The notes: a model not told the origin generated them from the sequence alone. 64,000 nucleotides of DNA from Siderastrea siderea (GCA_964030785.1 OZ034970.1:21460634-21524633), one strand, 5' to 3'; numbered from the stretch's first letter, positions 1 to 12,139 are shown. A program made the numbers and translations.

Positions 1-436
1 CTATTAACACTTCGTATTTATCACGCAAAGGACCTTGCGTTACGTTGTTCCTTTACAGGAGCTGCTTTATTTCAAACACGAACTGCACACCTTATGAGAC
101 TTAAACCTCTAAGTTATGCCTTTTTGTTCCCATTCTTGGTACCCGTCGCAGTTTGTCCCCAAGTAGTATACTACACGCTAGATTTGTAACTTGTTTCTTT
201 CCCACTCCACCCTAACCCTTAAAGGAACAGGTCCACGGCTCGGCGCATGTGCATTAATCAAATTACTTTTTTCCTATTTATTAGTAATTCTATCGTTAAT
301 TCTCTCTCAGCGATCACATACTATAGTAGACCCAAGTAGAATGGTAGAGGACTAAATTCGCAGGAAATATTAGTGGATTACACCAACACTGCCAACGTTG
401 AATTTATTTAAAAATGGACGAGCAACCAGGATAAGA
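1..436. other. no gene recognised
   Basis: AT-rich sequence with no open frame, repeat or RNA signal that I can support. It is probably intergenic or intronic host DNA. Confidence 0.5.
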
Positions 437-613
437 CATAATAAGATTTTGAACGTTCTCTGGTTAAAAAATTAAAAGGTTTATGAGCTTTCGATTGCCA
501 ATCTGCAATCTTTGACAAGTGATGACCAGTTGTCAAAGATTGCAGACTGGCAATCGAAAGCTCGTAAACCTTTTAATTTTTTAACCAGAGAACGTTCAAA
601 ACCTTATTATGTT
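437..613. repeat. foldback repeat, about 85-bp arms
   Basis: The two halves are near-perfect reverse complements. Each arm contains GAACGTTCTCTGGTTAAAAA and a stretch ending in CAATCTTTGACA, separated by a spacer of about 15 bases around position 525. No coding capacity. It is most likely a small MITE; I could not define a target duplication. Confidence 0.85.
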
Positions 614-1039
614 GAATTTATTGTTGACCCGAAGGTTTTATTCCATGGTTGATGATTTTACCGCTTTTTGCACGCGCTTTGGTCAAATGGCTGCCAGAGG
701 CGTGTGCAGATACCTGAGAAATCATTAAACGCGAAACTTTGGCAAGAAAATTTCACACCCGAGCAATCTACTCGCTCGCTATTGATTGCGTACTCGCTAC
801 AGCGTGCAGAGGCGAAAAAACAGCATTTACAATCATGAGCATGCGCTAAACCGTGAACTCTTCCCTTTAATGATAATCAATAAAGCTGCACTTGCGGGCT
901 TAAGTGCAAACGTGCAATTTTACAGTGTGTAGCAGGGTGGGTGGTGCCCTTGCTCTTACACACTTCTGGGTGTGGTATGCTGATGGGCTCCTGCGTTGGC
1001 TCATCCGTTACTTTGCCAGCTGTGTCGCTGCCACCCTTT
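614..1039. other. no gene recognised
   Basis: Nothing that I can support as a gene. Short direct copies of a GCTGCCACCC-containing motif occur near the right edge and recur just inside the adjacent duplicated segment. Confidence 0.4.
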
Positions 1040-1319
1040 TTGTATTTCCTTTGTGGGATGTGTCTCTGCCCTCCCCCCCCCCCCCCCCACCAATTCTATT
1101 CACGTGCGAGTGTGTTGCTGCCACCCTATTTCACGGTAGGGTTCACCTGACAACCGTAGTCCCATTCACGGCTAAAAGGCTGTGTAATTTTATTATGTTC
1201 ATTTCTCTCGCATACACTACTGAATGACATAGTTGTTCATGTCCTATTATCACGTTTTCACACTGCTAATTTTGGTGAATAAAAGTTTATCTCTTCATGC
1301 AGTGGACACGTATCATCAA

Positions 1320-2336
1320 GGCCGCGGGTGAGAAACTAGGTCATCAGTATTCTTTTACGTAAAGCTTATGCACGAAGTGCGACGAATGGTAGCGACGTTG
1401 CGCGAAATATTCATGAATAGGCTCTTCAGTAGGACTTATAGTTTCTGAATTAATAATTGCACGTGCGCTAAATCGTTTGCCACGGATATTTTGACTTTTA
1501 TTTTAAAGAAAAATACTGTTAAGTCCGGCTTTTTTACTTTCAATAGAAACTTTTTAGAAGTTTTTCAACTAAACAAAGCAAAAACTAAAATAATACTCCT
1601 TGTCGCTAACATAGGGCTTCGCAAAACGCTTCTATTCTTCAATCCAAATATTTATGATCCCTAAATTGCAACGTATTGTTCTTTTCTAGACAGTGAACAA
1701 TAGCTGCTAGAATATGATTTCCATAATTAGCATAATCTAAACTTAAACATTCGTGTTTATTCGGTAAGCCTTCGGTAAAGCGCTAAAACCACCAATTTTG
1801 TGTCCAAGAATACGGCGCGAATATAGAATTTCCTGAACTGACACAACAGGTAGATAATCTAGGTGTATTGTAGATTGTCACAACAGAAGCACTTTTCTCA
1901 AACAGGCTTTTTAACAAAAAATTGAAAGCTTCAAATTTAAACAAGGACGAGTGTACTCATTTAGCTTACAACAACAAGCTTACAACTTTCAATGGAACTC
2001 TAAATCCTCTAATCGGCTTCTGTTGTAACACAATAGAGGTTTTAACTGATCAATGAGTGGTAACATCAAGAAGTGTTGTCTTCTCCATGAGGAGAAAACT
2101 TGGACACGGAGTCGCCTTTTACAAAATCTTAACTTTGGGAGCTCATAGCATCGCAAAGACGCGCAATCTTTCAAATCAAAAACAACCTTGTTGCACTTTC
2201 ATCATTCCCCAAGCTCTCTGTTAAGTTTCAACGGAATCGGCTCCCAAACGCTCAAGATATCAAGTTTTTTAACGTAAGACCTCCACCAAAATTTTGCTTT
2301 ATAAATTTATTCATGAGCGGCTTGTCACCCGTGGCC
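1320..2336. mobile_element. 1-kb TTAA-type MITE, non-coding
   Basis: The insert begins GGCCGCGGGTGAG and ends with the near-inverted CACCCGTGGCC. The right flank is TTAA and the left flank is the diverged TCAA. The second copy of the host segment keeps a single TTAA at 41808-41811 with no insert, which defines the boundaries. No transposase frame is present, so it would have moved only with help from another element. Confidence 0.75.
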
Positions 2337-2512
2337 TTAAGGGCTGTCTTGTCATCTTAGTGATTAAAACTCTTTCGCTCCTAATTAATATGTTAGTCAA
2401 ACCTTAAATCATGCTATTTCATTCCTCACACCTTCCGTAAACTATTAAAGTCGCGGTCCAATAGTTGGACATTCTCAACTTGAACCTGTCCTTGTGTCCA
2501 GGTGTCAACAAT

Positions 2513-2728
2513 AGACCATTTTACAGTTGTGTGCTTGGTGACCAGGCCTTTCAGTGGAAGCGAGGCTGGAGTTGACCTTGTTTTGATACAAGCCCTTCTG
2601 CTTTTCATATGTAAATACAAACTAGTTAGCATGAGAACAACATGATTTACATGTGAAAAGCAAGGTCAACTCCAGCCTCACTTCCACTCAAACGCCAGGT
2701 CACTAATCACGCAACTGTAAAATGGTCT
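2513..2728. mobile_element. 216-bp MITE with terminal inverted repeats
   Basis: Ends are AGACCATTTTACAGTTG and its reverse complement, and a second inverted block (GGTCAACTCCAGCCT) lies further inside. The flanks are AT on both sides, and the second host copy near 41975 lacks the insert and has a single AT. Non-coding. Confidence 0.8.
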
Positions 2729-3393
2729 ATTGGCGGGGCACCTCCGCGGTGCTGTCAACATGGCCAAAAAGCTCATTTTTGATAATATCGTGTAGCATGT
2801 AAATTTTATTTCTTCTTCCGACTCAAGAGAGTTTCTTTGTTAATGCATGGTTCAATTCCTACTCTTGTCATCTACATTTGTTTGTGTGTTTTTTTTAAAT
2901 ATATTTACCGTCAAAGAATTCTTCGTACATAGTCATTTAAATTGGTCTGTGGTTAGTGAAACGTGTGGGAGACGTCGGGGGACTTGTTTCATCTTGATGG
3001 GTGGCAACCCTGCAGAGTGTTGTACGCTACTCTGTTGTACTGCTTAGTATGTTGTTGAAGCTTAGATTGTTGAAACTCTTGAGACCGGGGATGAAATTCA
3101 AGTACTTTCTTTTGGTGCCGTTTGTTTTCCGATGTTTCTAAAATTAAAATTAAAATTAAAAAAAATCAGCCAAGTTTGTACAGTGTGCCACTCTTCGAAA
3201 GCAACGTGTTCTAGTTTGCATCCAGCTGATTACCAACGAATTATTACTTGATATTAATTTAGTGAGGATTTTTTGCATCAGTTTGTATTTAACAATTCGT
3301 AATCTTAGTTCTCATTGTAGACGATGTCTTTCGGTTAGCGAGAATTTTCTCACCATTTACCACATTAATTCTCTTTAACAAATCTGTTTTCAG

Positions 3394-3579
3394 GTTTTCC
3401 CACTCACGGTGGATTCTCACAGTGGAGCCCTTGGTCTCGCTGCAGCAAGTCATGCGCAGGAGGAACTCAACAGCGTTCTCGTACATGCACCAGTCCCACG
3501 CCCCAAAATGGAGGAAGAGACTGCAGCGGACTGGGACCTCACAGTGAATCGAGGACCTGTAACAGGCACAGATGCCCAG
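3394..3579 (+). CDS. TSP1-domain exon of a host secreted or extracellular protein
   Basis: An exon bounded by a TTTTCAG acceptor and a CCCAG/GT donor. Read with two bases of entering phase, it encodes a thrombospondin type-1 repeat: tryptophan ladder SQWSPWSRC, then KSCAGGTQQRSRTC, NGGRDCSG and ESRTCNRHRCP, with six cysteines in the usual order. It leaves one base of phase, which joins the next exon in frame for a ShKT domain. TSP1-ShKT pairs are common in cnidarian secreted and matrix proteins and in astacin-type enzymes. Upstream exons lie outside the window or were not recognised. Longer open frames on both strands across this exon are out of frame with these splice sites and are not used. 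Confidence 0.85.
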
Positions 3580-3846
3580 GTAGAGATTTGCAATTGGTTT
3601 GCTTTGAATTTTTTTGGTACGGTATTTTAACGTTTCGTATTTTGTATTGAATTTAGTACAGCAATAGCCCACTTTCTATATATTAAAAATTCAGTCATAC
3701 AATAGGCGTCATTTCGAGGCTTAGGGGGAATAACCCATGTAAATCCTTATATTAGTCCCCAAGCCTCGTAGTGATGTCTATTGTTTTAAGTTGACTTTTA
3801 TTATATCGAAATTGGGCTGTTGACATCGTTTTACTATTCATTGCAG

Positions 3847-3962
3847 CTTGCACTAATACGGCCTCTGACGATCAGTGCAAGGAGTGGCTGGACAAAGGAC
3901 ACTGTTTCAAGAATTGGGCAGTACGTCGATTGTGTGCTAAGACATGCCGCACTTGCTACTAA
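3847..3962 (+). CDS. ShKT-domain last exon
   Basis: It follows a TTGCAG acceptor and ends at a TAA. It reads as a complete ShK-type (SXC) domain with six cysteines: ACTNTASDDQC, KEWLDKGHC, VRRLCAKTCRTC, then tyrosine and stop. The phase matches the TSP1 exon 267 bases upstream, so together they form the 3' end of one host gene. ShKT domains occur both in anemone channel toxins and, more often, as modules of secreted enzymes and matrix proteins. The TSP1 partner argues for the second role here. Confidence 0.85.
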
Positions 3963-4041
3963 AGGCAGTATTCCTGTTGCTGGAGACGTAATTTCTGCGT
4001 ATTGTTATATGGTAGATACATCTGCCGTATATTTGATTAAA

Positions 4042-4047
4042 AATAAA
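4042..4047 (+). terminator. polyadenylation signal of the TSP1-ShKT gene
   Basis: AATAAA lies 80 bases after the ShKT stop codon, in AT-rich sequence. It is conserved in the second copy of the segment near 62304. Confidence 0.5.
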
Positions 4048-4890
4048 ATATTTTAAAAGTTGTTTGTCTTTGAAATGAGCCTGAATAAAAATAAAAACAA
4101 TGGAAATTCTCGGCCACATGTAAGGAAAGCCAAAAAACACGTAACTCCACGATTTCCTAACATTTTTCGAAACGCGTTTTTACATTTTATTAGCTTATGT
4201 CAGAGGTGTTTGAGTGGCCTGATCTGAATTTGCAGACGTACATTCCGCGTTTGCACACGAAACAGACCGCTGTAAAAAATAAATCAGGAAATTCGCTGTG
4301 AATAGTAGTCAAGTAGTAAGTACGTGGTAATTACGTAGTAGTGGTTAGAGTCTTAGCTTGTTTTCAGCGCTAATTATTTTGATGCGACAAACAAACCCAG
4401 TGTCGATTCTAGCGTTATTTTCCCTCTATATGAGCTAGATTTTAAATGCGTGGATTGAAATAATTTGTCTGAGTTAAAGACAGACTTTCCATATCCAAAT
4501 AAACTTATTATCATGCGTGTAAATTACTCCGGGGATTATTTTACCTCAGAAAGTCCAAGGCGCTAAATGTATGCTTTATTTCTCAGTTGCCGACACCTCT
4601 TTTAGGAAAGTATTATATTCTGTCCTGGAACAACTAATTCGTTCCTTTAAGAAGCTTTGAGCCCTTAAATGTCTAGTTTATTTTAATCGAGACGTCCACC
4701 TCGTATGATGTTCAATACCCTATTAAAAATTGTCATTGCCATTTTTTTTCGAATTCCTCCAAAAACGTCAGGGGCATTACATTAACTGTACCTAGCCTTG
4801 TCCCCAAGAATTCCACAGTCAAACTATCAACTCTCTTCCCTTCCCGCCCGAATCCCCATATATCGTTAATAGATCTATCAATCGTTCAGT

Positions 4891-6846
4891 GACCTTGAAC
4901 AACCTACTACGATAAAATTCCTTTGTTTTGGTATTCTAAGACGGCACCACCGTACGACCCGAATGATCCTACCAAAAAATGCAACACTCATTGCTAAAAC
5001 CCCCAGAACACAAACCTAAGACTGAAGGCCCTTAAAAAAGCCTGGATACCAGGAAAGATCATTCCCGTCCCCAGAGCCGCCTGGCCCTCTTGGCCGCCGG
5101 CGCCTGGGTACAAGGACCGGTTGGCTCTGGCGACATCCTAGAATCTAGGACTTCCGTTTTTGTTTATATATGTCGCATTCAAGTGACCACTTGTACATAC
5201 CAGAAAGTAATTTGCCCTGGAAGAAGAATCTCTAAAGAGACTTGAATCCTCGTTTCGGGAGATGAAAGGTAATCTTTCCACGAACAGCAGAGAGACGGTA
5301 CCGGCCTTACTGCAATGGCGAAAGGGGTCAGTGGTAATTCAGGATCCGACGCTTCGAAGAAGATCTCTCTACTGTTTACATTAAGGGTGCAAATGTTGTT
5401 GCTTGTCGCTGGCAATTTTCAGATAAATGCAACCATGAAATCAAGGTATCGGTTTAGAAATTTCTTGCTATTTGGCAAAACTATTTAAGAAAGATTTCAG
5501 CTCGGAATTGTTTGTGAAATTTATAATAGTTGACGAAAGGTACACTCATGTACGTTGTTGGAAAAGGTCAGCTCAGTAAGTTAGCATGATCAGCTTACTG
5601 TATTTGCTATTTCAATTAACGTTGTCGGAATGCCTACCCGGAAGAAATATTCCACACGGAAATTCGTGTTCCATTTCTTCAAACCTATCTTTGTTGGGAT
5701 ATATGTCGCCCACTCAGCTACAAGAAAGCAATAACTAAACGAAACTGACCTGACAATGTGTGGTGATCTGCCCGTCTTAGCCGTATTCAGCCTAAAACTC
5801 CGATTCAGGTTGAGGATAGAGGACTTTTTGCAAACTTTCAGCTAAAAATGTGATCAAAGGTCGCCTTAAACGTGATCCATGCAGAAACCTGGCGCTTGCG
5901 GTTTGTGGTCCGTTGCCGAAGAATCTTTTAGCAAGGTTTGGTATCAGAAGTGAGTAGTAAGTCCAGTCTGAGGGTTGGTCTTGCTAGCAATGTACTCTCT
6001 TTGTACCCCCCTTGGAAGGTTTGTTTGTCTTCGAATATATTCTCAAGCTGATCAATAATTAATAAATAGAAAACAAACGGTTTCGCCGAAATTTCAAATG
6101 TTGACCATTAGTAGCTGTTTAACTTAAACGCTCTGCTATAGAAATTAACCTAACAGTAAAAACAAATAAACCCCTTTCTTGGGTACCCATATATCTGGCT
6201 GAAAATAGATGCCCTTGGTTAGCGGCTGAAAGATTATCCTAAACATTTCACATTTGTGTATACCCTCCAAGCTTCGCTTTAAGGCCAGCTTTCTGTTTCT
6301 TTTCGGACAGTCTTTCATCCACAGACATTGTCTTCCAACATACAAGCCGTGTGAAGGACATTGTTAACTGAATAAAGCCTTATTAACCGAGTTTGGGACC
6401 ACAGTGAGAAATAATGTTTGTGGCAATAATGTTGGAACTTGGCACGAGAGAATAGTTGTTCGTAGAAAAACGACCAACGCCTAATATCACCAATACCATT
6501 TTGAGCAGGTAAACGTTTTTATATCATTTATTGTGTTACCTTTCCTGAAATTAGCCAATCACATCATGGGTTATCGTTGCTGCAAGCCCTAAGCATATAT
6601 TACAAGATTTTTTTCACTGAGTTCGTTTGGAAGAGTTCTATGACTTGGTTTAACAAGAACTGTTACAGCAAGAAAAGTTGTAGAAATTAAAACAATGAGT
6701 TTTAATTTGCTTGCTAGTAAAGGCCCATAGACCTCCTGACTAAGAATGACCCTGACATAGAAACTCAACGCTGTACATTTAGCAGCCATGCACATCTTAA
6801 AGGACTGTGTCTCCCCTTGTTACTGTGCATACGTTCTGCGCATCTC
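4891..6846. other. no gene recognised; one small hairpin
   Basis: No frame here has protein-like composition or a recognisable family. Around 5082-5138 a GC-rich patch begins CCCAGAGCC and ends GGCTCTGG in inverted orientation. It may be a short MITE or foldback remnant. Confidence 0.45.
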
Positions 6847-7008
6847 GGGTCTGGGGCGCGTTTCCCGAAAGCCCCGACAAGTTTTTGGCTTCGATAGCAA
6901 AGTTTCATGCTCAAAATCTTCTTTGTTTACAAGTTGCAGTAGGGATTATCGTGGCGGAAAGCGAGCCGAAAAGTTTTGGGGCTTTTGAGAAACGCACGCC
7001 TGGTCTGA
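6847..7008. repeat. imperfect inverted repeat with gcGCGTTTCcCGAAAGCCCC ends
   Basis: The left part (GCGCGTTTCCCGAAAGCCCC, then AAGTTTTTGGCTTCG) is mirrored by the right part (AAAAGTTTTGGGGCTTTTGA, then GAAACGCACGCC). Non-coding and consistent with a decayed foldback MITE. Confidence 0.6.
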
Positions 7009-7224
7009 GATAGATATTTAAATTTCTCAAGGAATTTTACCGTTAATACAAAGGTATTGTCCTTCGTATCATGCTTCGCCCTGCGCGATTCAGATTGCAT
7101 TATTTCACGGCTAGTCACCAGGTCATCACGGTTCAAAGATCTTTGTTACGCAAATCACATCCTTATAAAAGGCGCTATGCGGTCTTTACAAATTGTCTTT
7201 TTTTCGCTTGCAAGCCAGGTGGTC

Positions 7225-7455
7225 ATGTCGAAGGAGTCGGATTCAGCCATTTCTGCCGAGGATTTAACTAATACGCCGGTTGGGACCGGCTTTCAAGCGT
7301 TCGACTCAAAGCTATATTCTGTAGCTGACTCAGTGGCTAAGATATCGAATTCCTTGTCTCATTTTACTCAGCCACTGGCCGTGGATTTGACTGCTGAAGA
7401 TGAGGGGGTTCTCCTCGAGGAAGGCAGGCAGAGGGAATTTGAAAGAAACTTTTAA
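7225..7455 (+). CDS. possible gag-like ORF of the DIRS element (fragment)
   Basis: The ATG opens a 76-codon frame that is acidic and serine-rich, beginning MSKESDSAISAEDLTNT. The family is not recognised from sequence. Its position upstream of a DIRS-type reverse transcriptase in the same orientation suggests the remains of the gag-like first ORF, but a host exon is equally possible. The frame is open about 170 bases further upstream; I chose the ATG because composition becomes protein-like there. Confidence 0.3.
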   Translation: MSKESDSAISAEDLTNTPVGTGFQAFDSKLYSVADSVAKISNSLSHFTQPLAVDLTAEDEGVLLEEGRQREFERNF

Positions 7456-7904
7456 CAAAGAACTAACGGTAATTAGTACCAGAGCCAGGAGCAGTTTACC
7501 TATCTGGTCACATGGCATTTTAGCTTATTTATAATTAACACAACAGGGGCGGATCCAGTATCTCCAGAAGGGAGGTTTTCCATTATAAGAAATAACCAAC
7601 AGAGGGAGTGTCCCCTCCTTAGGAATTAACATTAATGTATAGAAATTTGCTTGCGAACCCCCTTGTGAGTCTTGCAAACAGGGAGGATGGTCGGCTGCGG
7701 TTCCTGGAATTGGATTCCTGTTCCCGATCTCAGTGACACCAGAGCATCATCGCGCGGATACATTCCTAGCATTAGTGATCAAATCGACCGGCTTCTTCCT
7801 AGCGTACAAGTGAAGCGATTGTTTTTCTCTCGGAAACTAACTTCTTCTAACAGTAACGAACTGCAGAAGGTGTGCAAGGGCTTCATGGTTGACGAGAGTG
7901 TCTT

Positions 7905-8196
7905 GCTTTAAAGGCACAAAAAAGAGCAGCCGAAAGAAGCACACTGCCGCACATTGACTGGAACGACGAGCACCAAGTCAGCTCTCTGACTGCAAACAAG
8001 TTAAGACTGTACCTTAACCAGCACCATTTACAAGTTAGTGAAGGGAAAGCGACACTATAGTAGCTACTGTTCTGCGGTATGTTCGTGTTGGTCAAGACTC
8101 ACTGGAAACCGAAGTTAATGACACAACTAGTGACCCGGAGGTGCAATCTGGTGATTCAAAAGACGAACCAGACAACTCAGAAGACGATGCGCAATA
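7905..8196 (+). pseudogene. SAP-domain-like remnant
   Basis: One frame reads HIDWNDEHQVSSLTANKLRLY followed by LNQHHLQVSEGKATL, which fits the SAP DNA-binding motif: a helix-extended-helix with LTxxxLRxYLxxxxLxVSGxK. Two stops (8058-8063) and a frame change follow, after which an acidic tail (DSKDEPDNSEDDAQ) runs to a TAA. SAP domains bind AT-rich DNA. The parent gene is not clear. It may belong to the DIRS element's first ORF or to an independent host fragment. Confidence 0.4.
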
Positions 8197-8539
8197 AGAC
8201 TGTTCGGAAATTAGCGGATTTGTCGAACATCGTTTAATATGAGATACTGGTTGTCCCAGACGCTGATGTCGAACGCGTTACAGTGCAAAGCAAGTAGTGA
8301 ATTCAGGTATATTTAAGCTTTTACTACAAATGTAGGTAGAAAGGGGGGGTGCTGGTCATAGTTTTTGGGAGATCAGGGGGGGTCAAAGCTAACTTGCCTT
8401 GGTTGGCAGGGGGGCACTACATAATATTTCTCTATGTGCGGCTCATTTTTCAGCCCCCCTTCCCGATAATTATTGCGCAGTCCCTTAATCCGTGAACCCT
8501 TTCAGATTCGGAAACCACGTTTAATCTAATTTTTTGTTG
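8197..8539. other. no gene recognised
   Basis: G-run-rich sequence (8340-8410) and AT-rich sequence with no supported feature. Confidence 0.4.
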
Positions 8540-8945
8540 AGGAAATGAAATTAATTGAACTTGAAGTTTAAAAGATGTTAGGGAAGGGTGCTATTAGACA
8601 TGCTCTGTTTCATCCCAAACAATTCATCTCTAATTTGTTTGTTATCCCTAAGAAGACTGGCGATTTACGCCCTGTTATTAATTTGAAATCATTGAATGAG
8701 TTTGTTCAATAACATCATTTCAAGATGGAGGGTTTAGACCTTCTATCGGGTTCTGAGTTTTTTACCACAATTGATCTGAAAGATGCGTATTTTACGATTC
8801 CGATACATCCAGAGCATTACAAGTACTTGAGATCTGAGTGGAATTCAACCCTATACGAATTTATTTGCTTGCCTTTTGGGCTTTCTTCGGCCCCTAGGGT
8901 CTTCACTAAGGTCATGAAGCCTTTTATGTCAGCGGTTCGTAAAAA
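8540..8945 (+). pseudogene. DIRS-like reverse transcriptase, N-terminal part
   Basis: Fragments read in one frame as LGKGAIRHALFHPKQFISN, LFVIPKKTGDLRPVINLKSL, then FFTTIDLKDAYFTIPIHPEH and FICLPFGLSSAPRVFTKVM. These are reverse transcriptase motifs 1, 2, A (the catalytic aspartate in DLKDAY) and B in the LTR/DIRS style. An in-frame stop lies at 8710-8712. The frame ends at the junction with a LINE insertion, and the YLDD-type motif C resumes at about 11030. It is the first part of a broken RT-RNase H protein and is not functional. Confidence 0.8.
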
Positions 8946-11030
8946 GGCTTGTTGTGGACTGGTCGCTGTACTGTGATTCACGGCGGGTGGTGAAAACAAA
9001 ATTAAGACAGGCAGACAGATAATACATTCAGAATGAGCTAGAAGCGGCCAGAATACTGCCTCTCAGTGGAAGGTGACAAAGGTTGTATCCCACGCATTGA
9101 AACTACCCAGCTAGTGTAACAAGAGATCTAAAAGAGGTTACAGATGAGTTAAATAATTTTTTTTACGTCAGTCGGCGCCAAAGCATCTGAGGCTTCCAAG
9201 GCCTTGATTGAGCTTCACAGGCTGCCTCCGCCAGCGGACACCGCCGAGGATTGGTAAAAAACCCCGAGGCAGATAAATTCCAATTCCACGCAGTCTCCAC
9301 TCATGAGATCCGTAAGACTGTGATGTCTTTTTCATCCAACAAGGCACCTGGTCATGACAAGATAACGATGTTTGTGATCAAGGATGCACTTCCTTGTATT
9401 TTATCTGTACTTACATACATCGTGAACCAGTCTTTGTTGTCATCAGTTTTTCCATCAGATTGGAAAATATCTGAGGTCACTCCGTTACTCAAGGAAGGAG
9501 ATCACGAGATTGCAACCAATAATCGCCCAGTATCGTTACTCCCTGTGGCATCCAAGGTCTGCGAACGAGTGGCCTTAAATCAATTGACTACGTACATGAG
9601 CAACAAGAAGAGGCTGACCAAACATCAAAGTGGTAATAAGAAGCTGCATTCTTGTGAAACTCTCAATGTTATGCTGACAGACAGGGCACTTGAGGCGATG
9701 GATGCCAAGAAACTGACACTTGTAGTCCTCTTAGACTTGTCAAAGGCATTTGACAGTATAGACCATGGTAGACTTCTTACAAAACTAAAAGTACCAGGTG
9801 TAGGTCGTACTGCTCTGGGATGGTTTAGAAGCTACTTGTTTGGAAGGCAGCAATACGTCAGGATTGGTTCTGAGGCCTCAAGCTTGGGTGCTATGTCTCA
9901 TGGAGTTCCTCTTTGGTCCGGCCCTATTTACCATCTATATTAACGACCTTCCCAACATCCCGGAATTCGGATCTCTGGAATCATACGTTGACGATTCAAA
10001 ACTCTATCTGTCATTTTCTGTCGTCGATGCATGCAGTGTGGTTCAGCAGATAAATGATGATTTATCGAAGATCGCCGCTTGGTGCTGCCATAACAGTCTC
10101 TTGATCAACCCAGACAAGACCAAGCTGATGCTGTTGGGAGCCCGACAAATGCTACAGAGTGTACCTCCTGATTTTCCTGTCACCCTACTTGGAAAAGAGG
10201 TTATTCCAGCCTCCTCTGCACGAGACCTAGGACTTCAAGAAGACTCCACCCTTAGCTTTGATGATCACGTTACAAACACTGCGTCATTATGCCTAGGTAG
10301 TTTATGTCAGATAAATAGAGTGAGACATTTTCTCGACACCAGGACTTTAGAGAACATTATAAATGCATTGGTATTTAGCAGATTATAGTATTGCTCTGCA
10401 GTATGGTCTAGCACATCTAAGAAGAATATCTCAAAGCTGCAGAAAGTCCAGAATTTGGCAGCAAGAATTATTACTAATACACGTAAATTCGACCATACAA
10501 CACCGGTTCTTAAGGAGTTAGGCTGGCTCCCCGTGAGTAGTTATCTGACGTATACGGTAGGCATTCTTGCGTTTAAATGTGTCAAGAGACTAGCGCCCAA
10601 TTATTTGTGTGATCGCTTTGTAACACGTTGTGTTGTGCATGACCGTAACACGAGAAAGAAGGACAGTTTGAATATCCCAGGTTATAAATCGGCCTCCGGA
10701 CAACGCACTTTTTTATATAGGGCTATTACCCTTTGGAATTCCTTACCACTTGCGGTTACCGTAGCTGAAAGCTTACATACCTTCAAGAAGAAACTGAGAG
10801 AATATGTCTTTGAGACACATTTTCTTTAAATAGGAGATTTACTGTTTTCAAAGTTTTTTTATATTTTAATGTCTAGGAGTTTCATCTAATATTTCTTAGT
10901 TAGGTACTTTATCAAATATTTGTATTTATCTAATTAATAATTCATTAATTTATCTAATTTATTTTGTACATTGGGTTGAAAAGCCCTGATTGGAAGACTT
11001 AATAAAGTTTATTATTATATTATTCGTCAT
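8946..11030 (+). mobile_element. 5'-truncated CR1/L2-type LINE
   Basis: A non-LTR reverse transcriptase remnant inserted inside the DIRS reverse transcriptase in the same orientation. No endonuclease domain remains, consistent with 5' truncation during reverse transcription. The 3' end is AATAAAGTTTATTATTATATTATT, a short (ATT)n tail of the kind used by CR1/L2-type LINEs. The 5' junction is approximate, near 8946-8975. The family assignment within the CR1/L2/Jockey group rests on motif style only. Confidence 0.75.
9251..10829 (+). pseudogene. LINE reverse transcriptase (CR1/L2 style)
   Basis: The first frame contains SSNKAPGHDKI, NNRPVSLLPVASKVCERV, HQSGNKKLHSCETLNV, LDLSKAFDSIDHGRLL (motif A) and a motif B region. 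A frame change near 9900 leads to TIYINDLPNIPEFGS and ESYVDDSKLYLSF, where the catalytic YVDD is visible. A stop after 10385 is followed by the C-terminal LGWLPVSSYLTYTVGILAFK and LWNSLPLAVTVAESLHTFKK block typical of these elements. At least two breaks make it inactive. Confidence 0.85.
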
Positions 11031-12139
11031 TTAACTTGACGATATAGCTATTCTCAGTTCATCTCGAGAATTATCTTTCGAAGAAACTGCCTTTGTCATC
11101 CATATGTTAGAATCCTTAGGCTTTATTGTCAACAACGAAACGTCTATGCTTGTTCCCTCGCAAACAGTTGAATTTCTTGGATTCATTGTTGACTCTGTGG
11201 AGATGATTGTTTCTCTTCCAGAAAGGGAAATAAACCAGCCAAGAGAGCAATCAGATTCTCTGTGGGAAAAATCCCAGTGTTCTATTCGAGAGTTAGCACA
11301 TTTTATTGGTTTGATTGTCTCTTCTTTTCCTGCAATCAGGCCGGCAAGGCTTTATTATCGAGACCTTGAAGTTTGCAAACTAGAAGCTTTAAGTGCTAAT
11401 GATGGGGACTATAATTCAATGATTTGCTTATCACAGACCGCCAAAGCAACTCTACAATGGTTTATTTCATGTTGTCATCTACATAATGGGACTAGTCTTA
11501 AGAGGCCCTCAACAATCATTACTTTGACTACAGATGCCTCGCAATCAGGTTGGGAAGTGGTCTGCAATGGAGTTTCAACTAGCGGTCTGTGGTCCTTAGG
11601 CGAGCAGACTATGCACATTGATTGGTTAGAACTTACTACTATTCTTTTTGGTGTGAAATGTTTTGTTCAATAACAATTTCCTTTTTAAAGTTTATTGTGA
11701 TAACAGTACTGCTATGGCAGATATCAACAATTTGGGGGGAATGGTTTCTACCCTACAGGCAGTTTCCAAATGTATTTGGGAGTGGTGCTTTGCACATCAC
11801 TGTTTGTTGGAAGCAGATCATATTCCAGGAAGCTCAAATCTCAGAGCAGATTTTCTCTCTCGAAACCATAATCGAAATATCGATTGGAGGCTACATTCTA
11901 CAGTGACTCTGTGGGTTACACAGTCCCTGTTTGTCCCTGATATATATTTGTTTGCTTCACGTCTTAATTTTCAGACAAAGACTTGTGTTTCATGGACTCC
12001 AGATCCAGGCGCCTGGGCTGTTGAGGCCTTTTCACTTTTTTGGAAGGACTTTATACCTTATATTTTCCTTCCTTTCGGTCTACTAGGGAGAGGTTTTCGC
12101 AAGCTCAAACTGGACAAGTCCCAGATGCTAGAATCATAG
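11031..12139 (+). pseudogene. DIRS-like reverse transcriptase motif C and RNase H
   Basis: It resumes the frame interrupted by the LINE: LDDIAILSSSRELSFEE (motif C), ETSMLVPSQTVEFLGFIVDS (motif D/E region), then an RNase H domain with LTTDASQSGWEVVCNGV, LELTTILFGVKCF, a frame change near 11670, DNSTAMADINNLGG and DHIPGSSNLRADFLSR. The C-terminal extension (LFASRLNFQTKTCVSWTPDP, AWAVEAFSLFWKDF) is typical of DIRS-type polyproteins. Decayed. Confidence 0.8.

Larger units (their letters stand above)
1040..4890. repeat. host segmental duplication, copy A
   Basis: After removing inserted elements, this segment matches 41540-42900, 62010-62560 and 63346-63960 in the same orientation. Shared landmarks are the C-rich tract near 1070-1090, the text around 2341-2500, the TSP1 exon, the ShKT exon and the AT-rich tail at 4300-4890. 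Copy A carries two MITEs that are absent from the second copy, so the second copy shows their empty sites. A small indel near 2740-2830 also separates them. The left boundary is placed where similarity fades and is approximate. Confidence 0.8.

Noticed and set aside
904..1227. Open frames of 69-107 codons across the C-rich tract
   Set aside because: Low-complexity proline runs from poly-C, no start context and no conservation of frame in the second host copy.
3289..3672. 127-codon frame antisense to the TSP1 exon
   Set aside because: A shadow of the real exon on the plus strand, which has splice sites and a clear TSP1 domain in another frame.
3847..3962. ShKT exon as a stand-alone neurotoxin gene
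   Set aside because: No signal peptide or separate start; it splices in phase with a TSP1 exon, which points to a modular extracellular protein.
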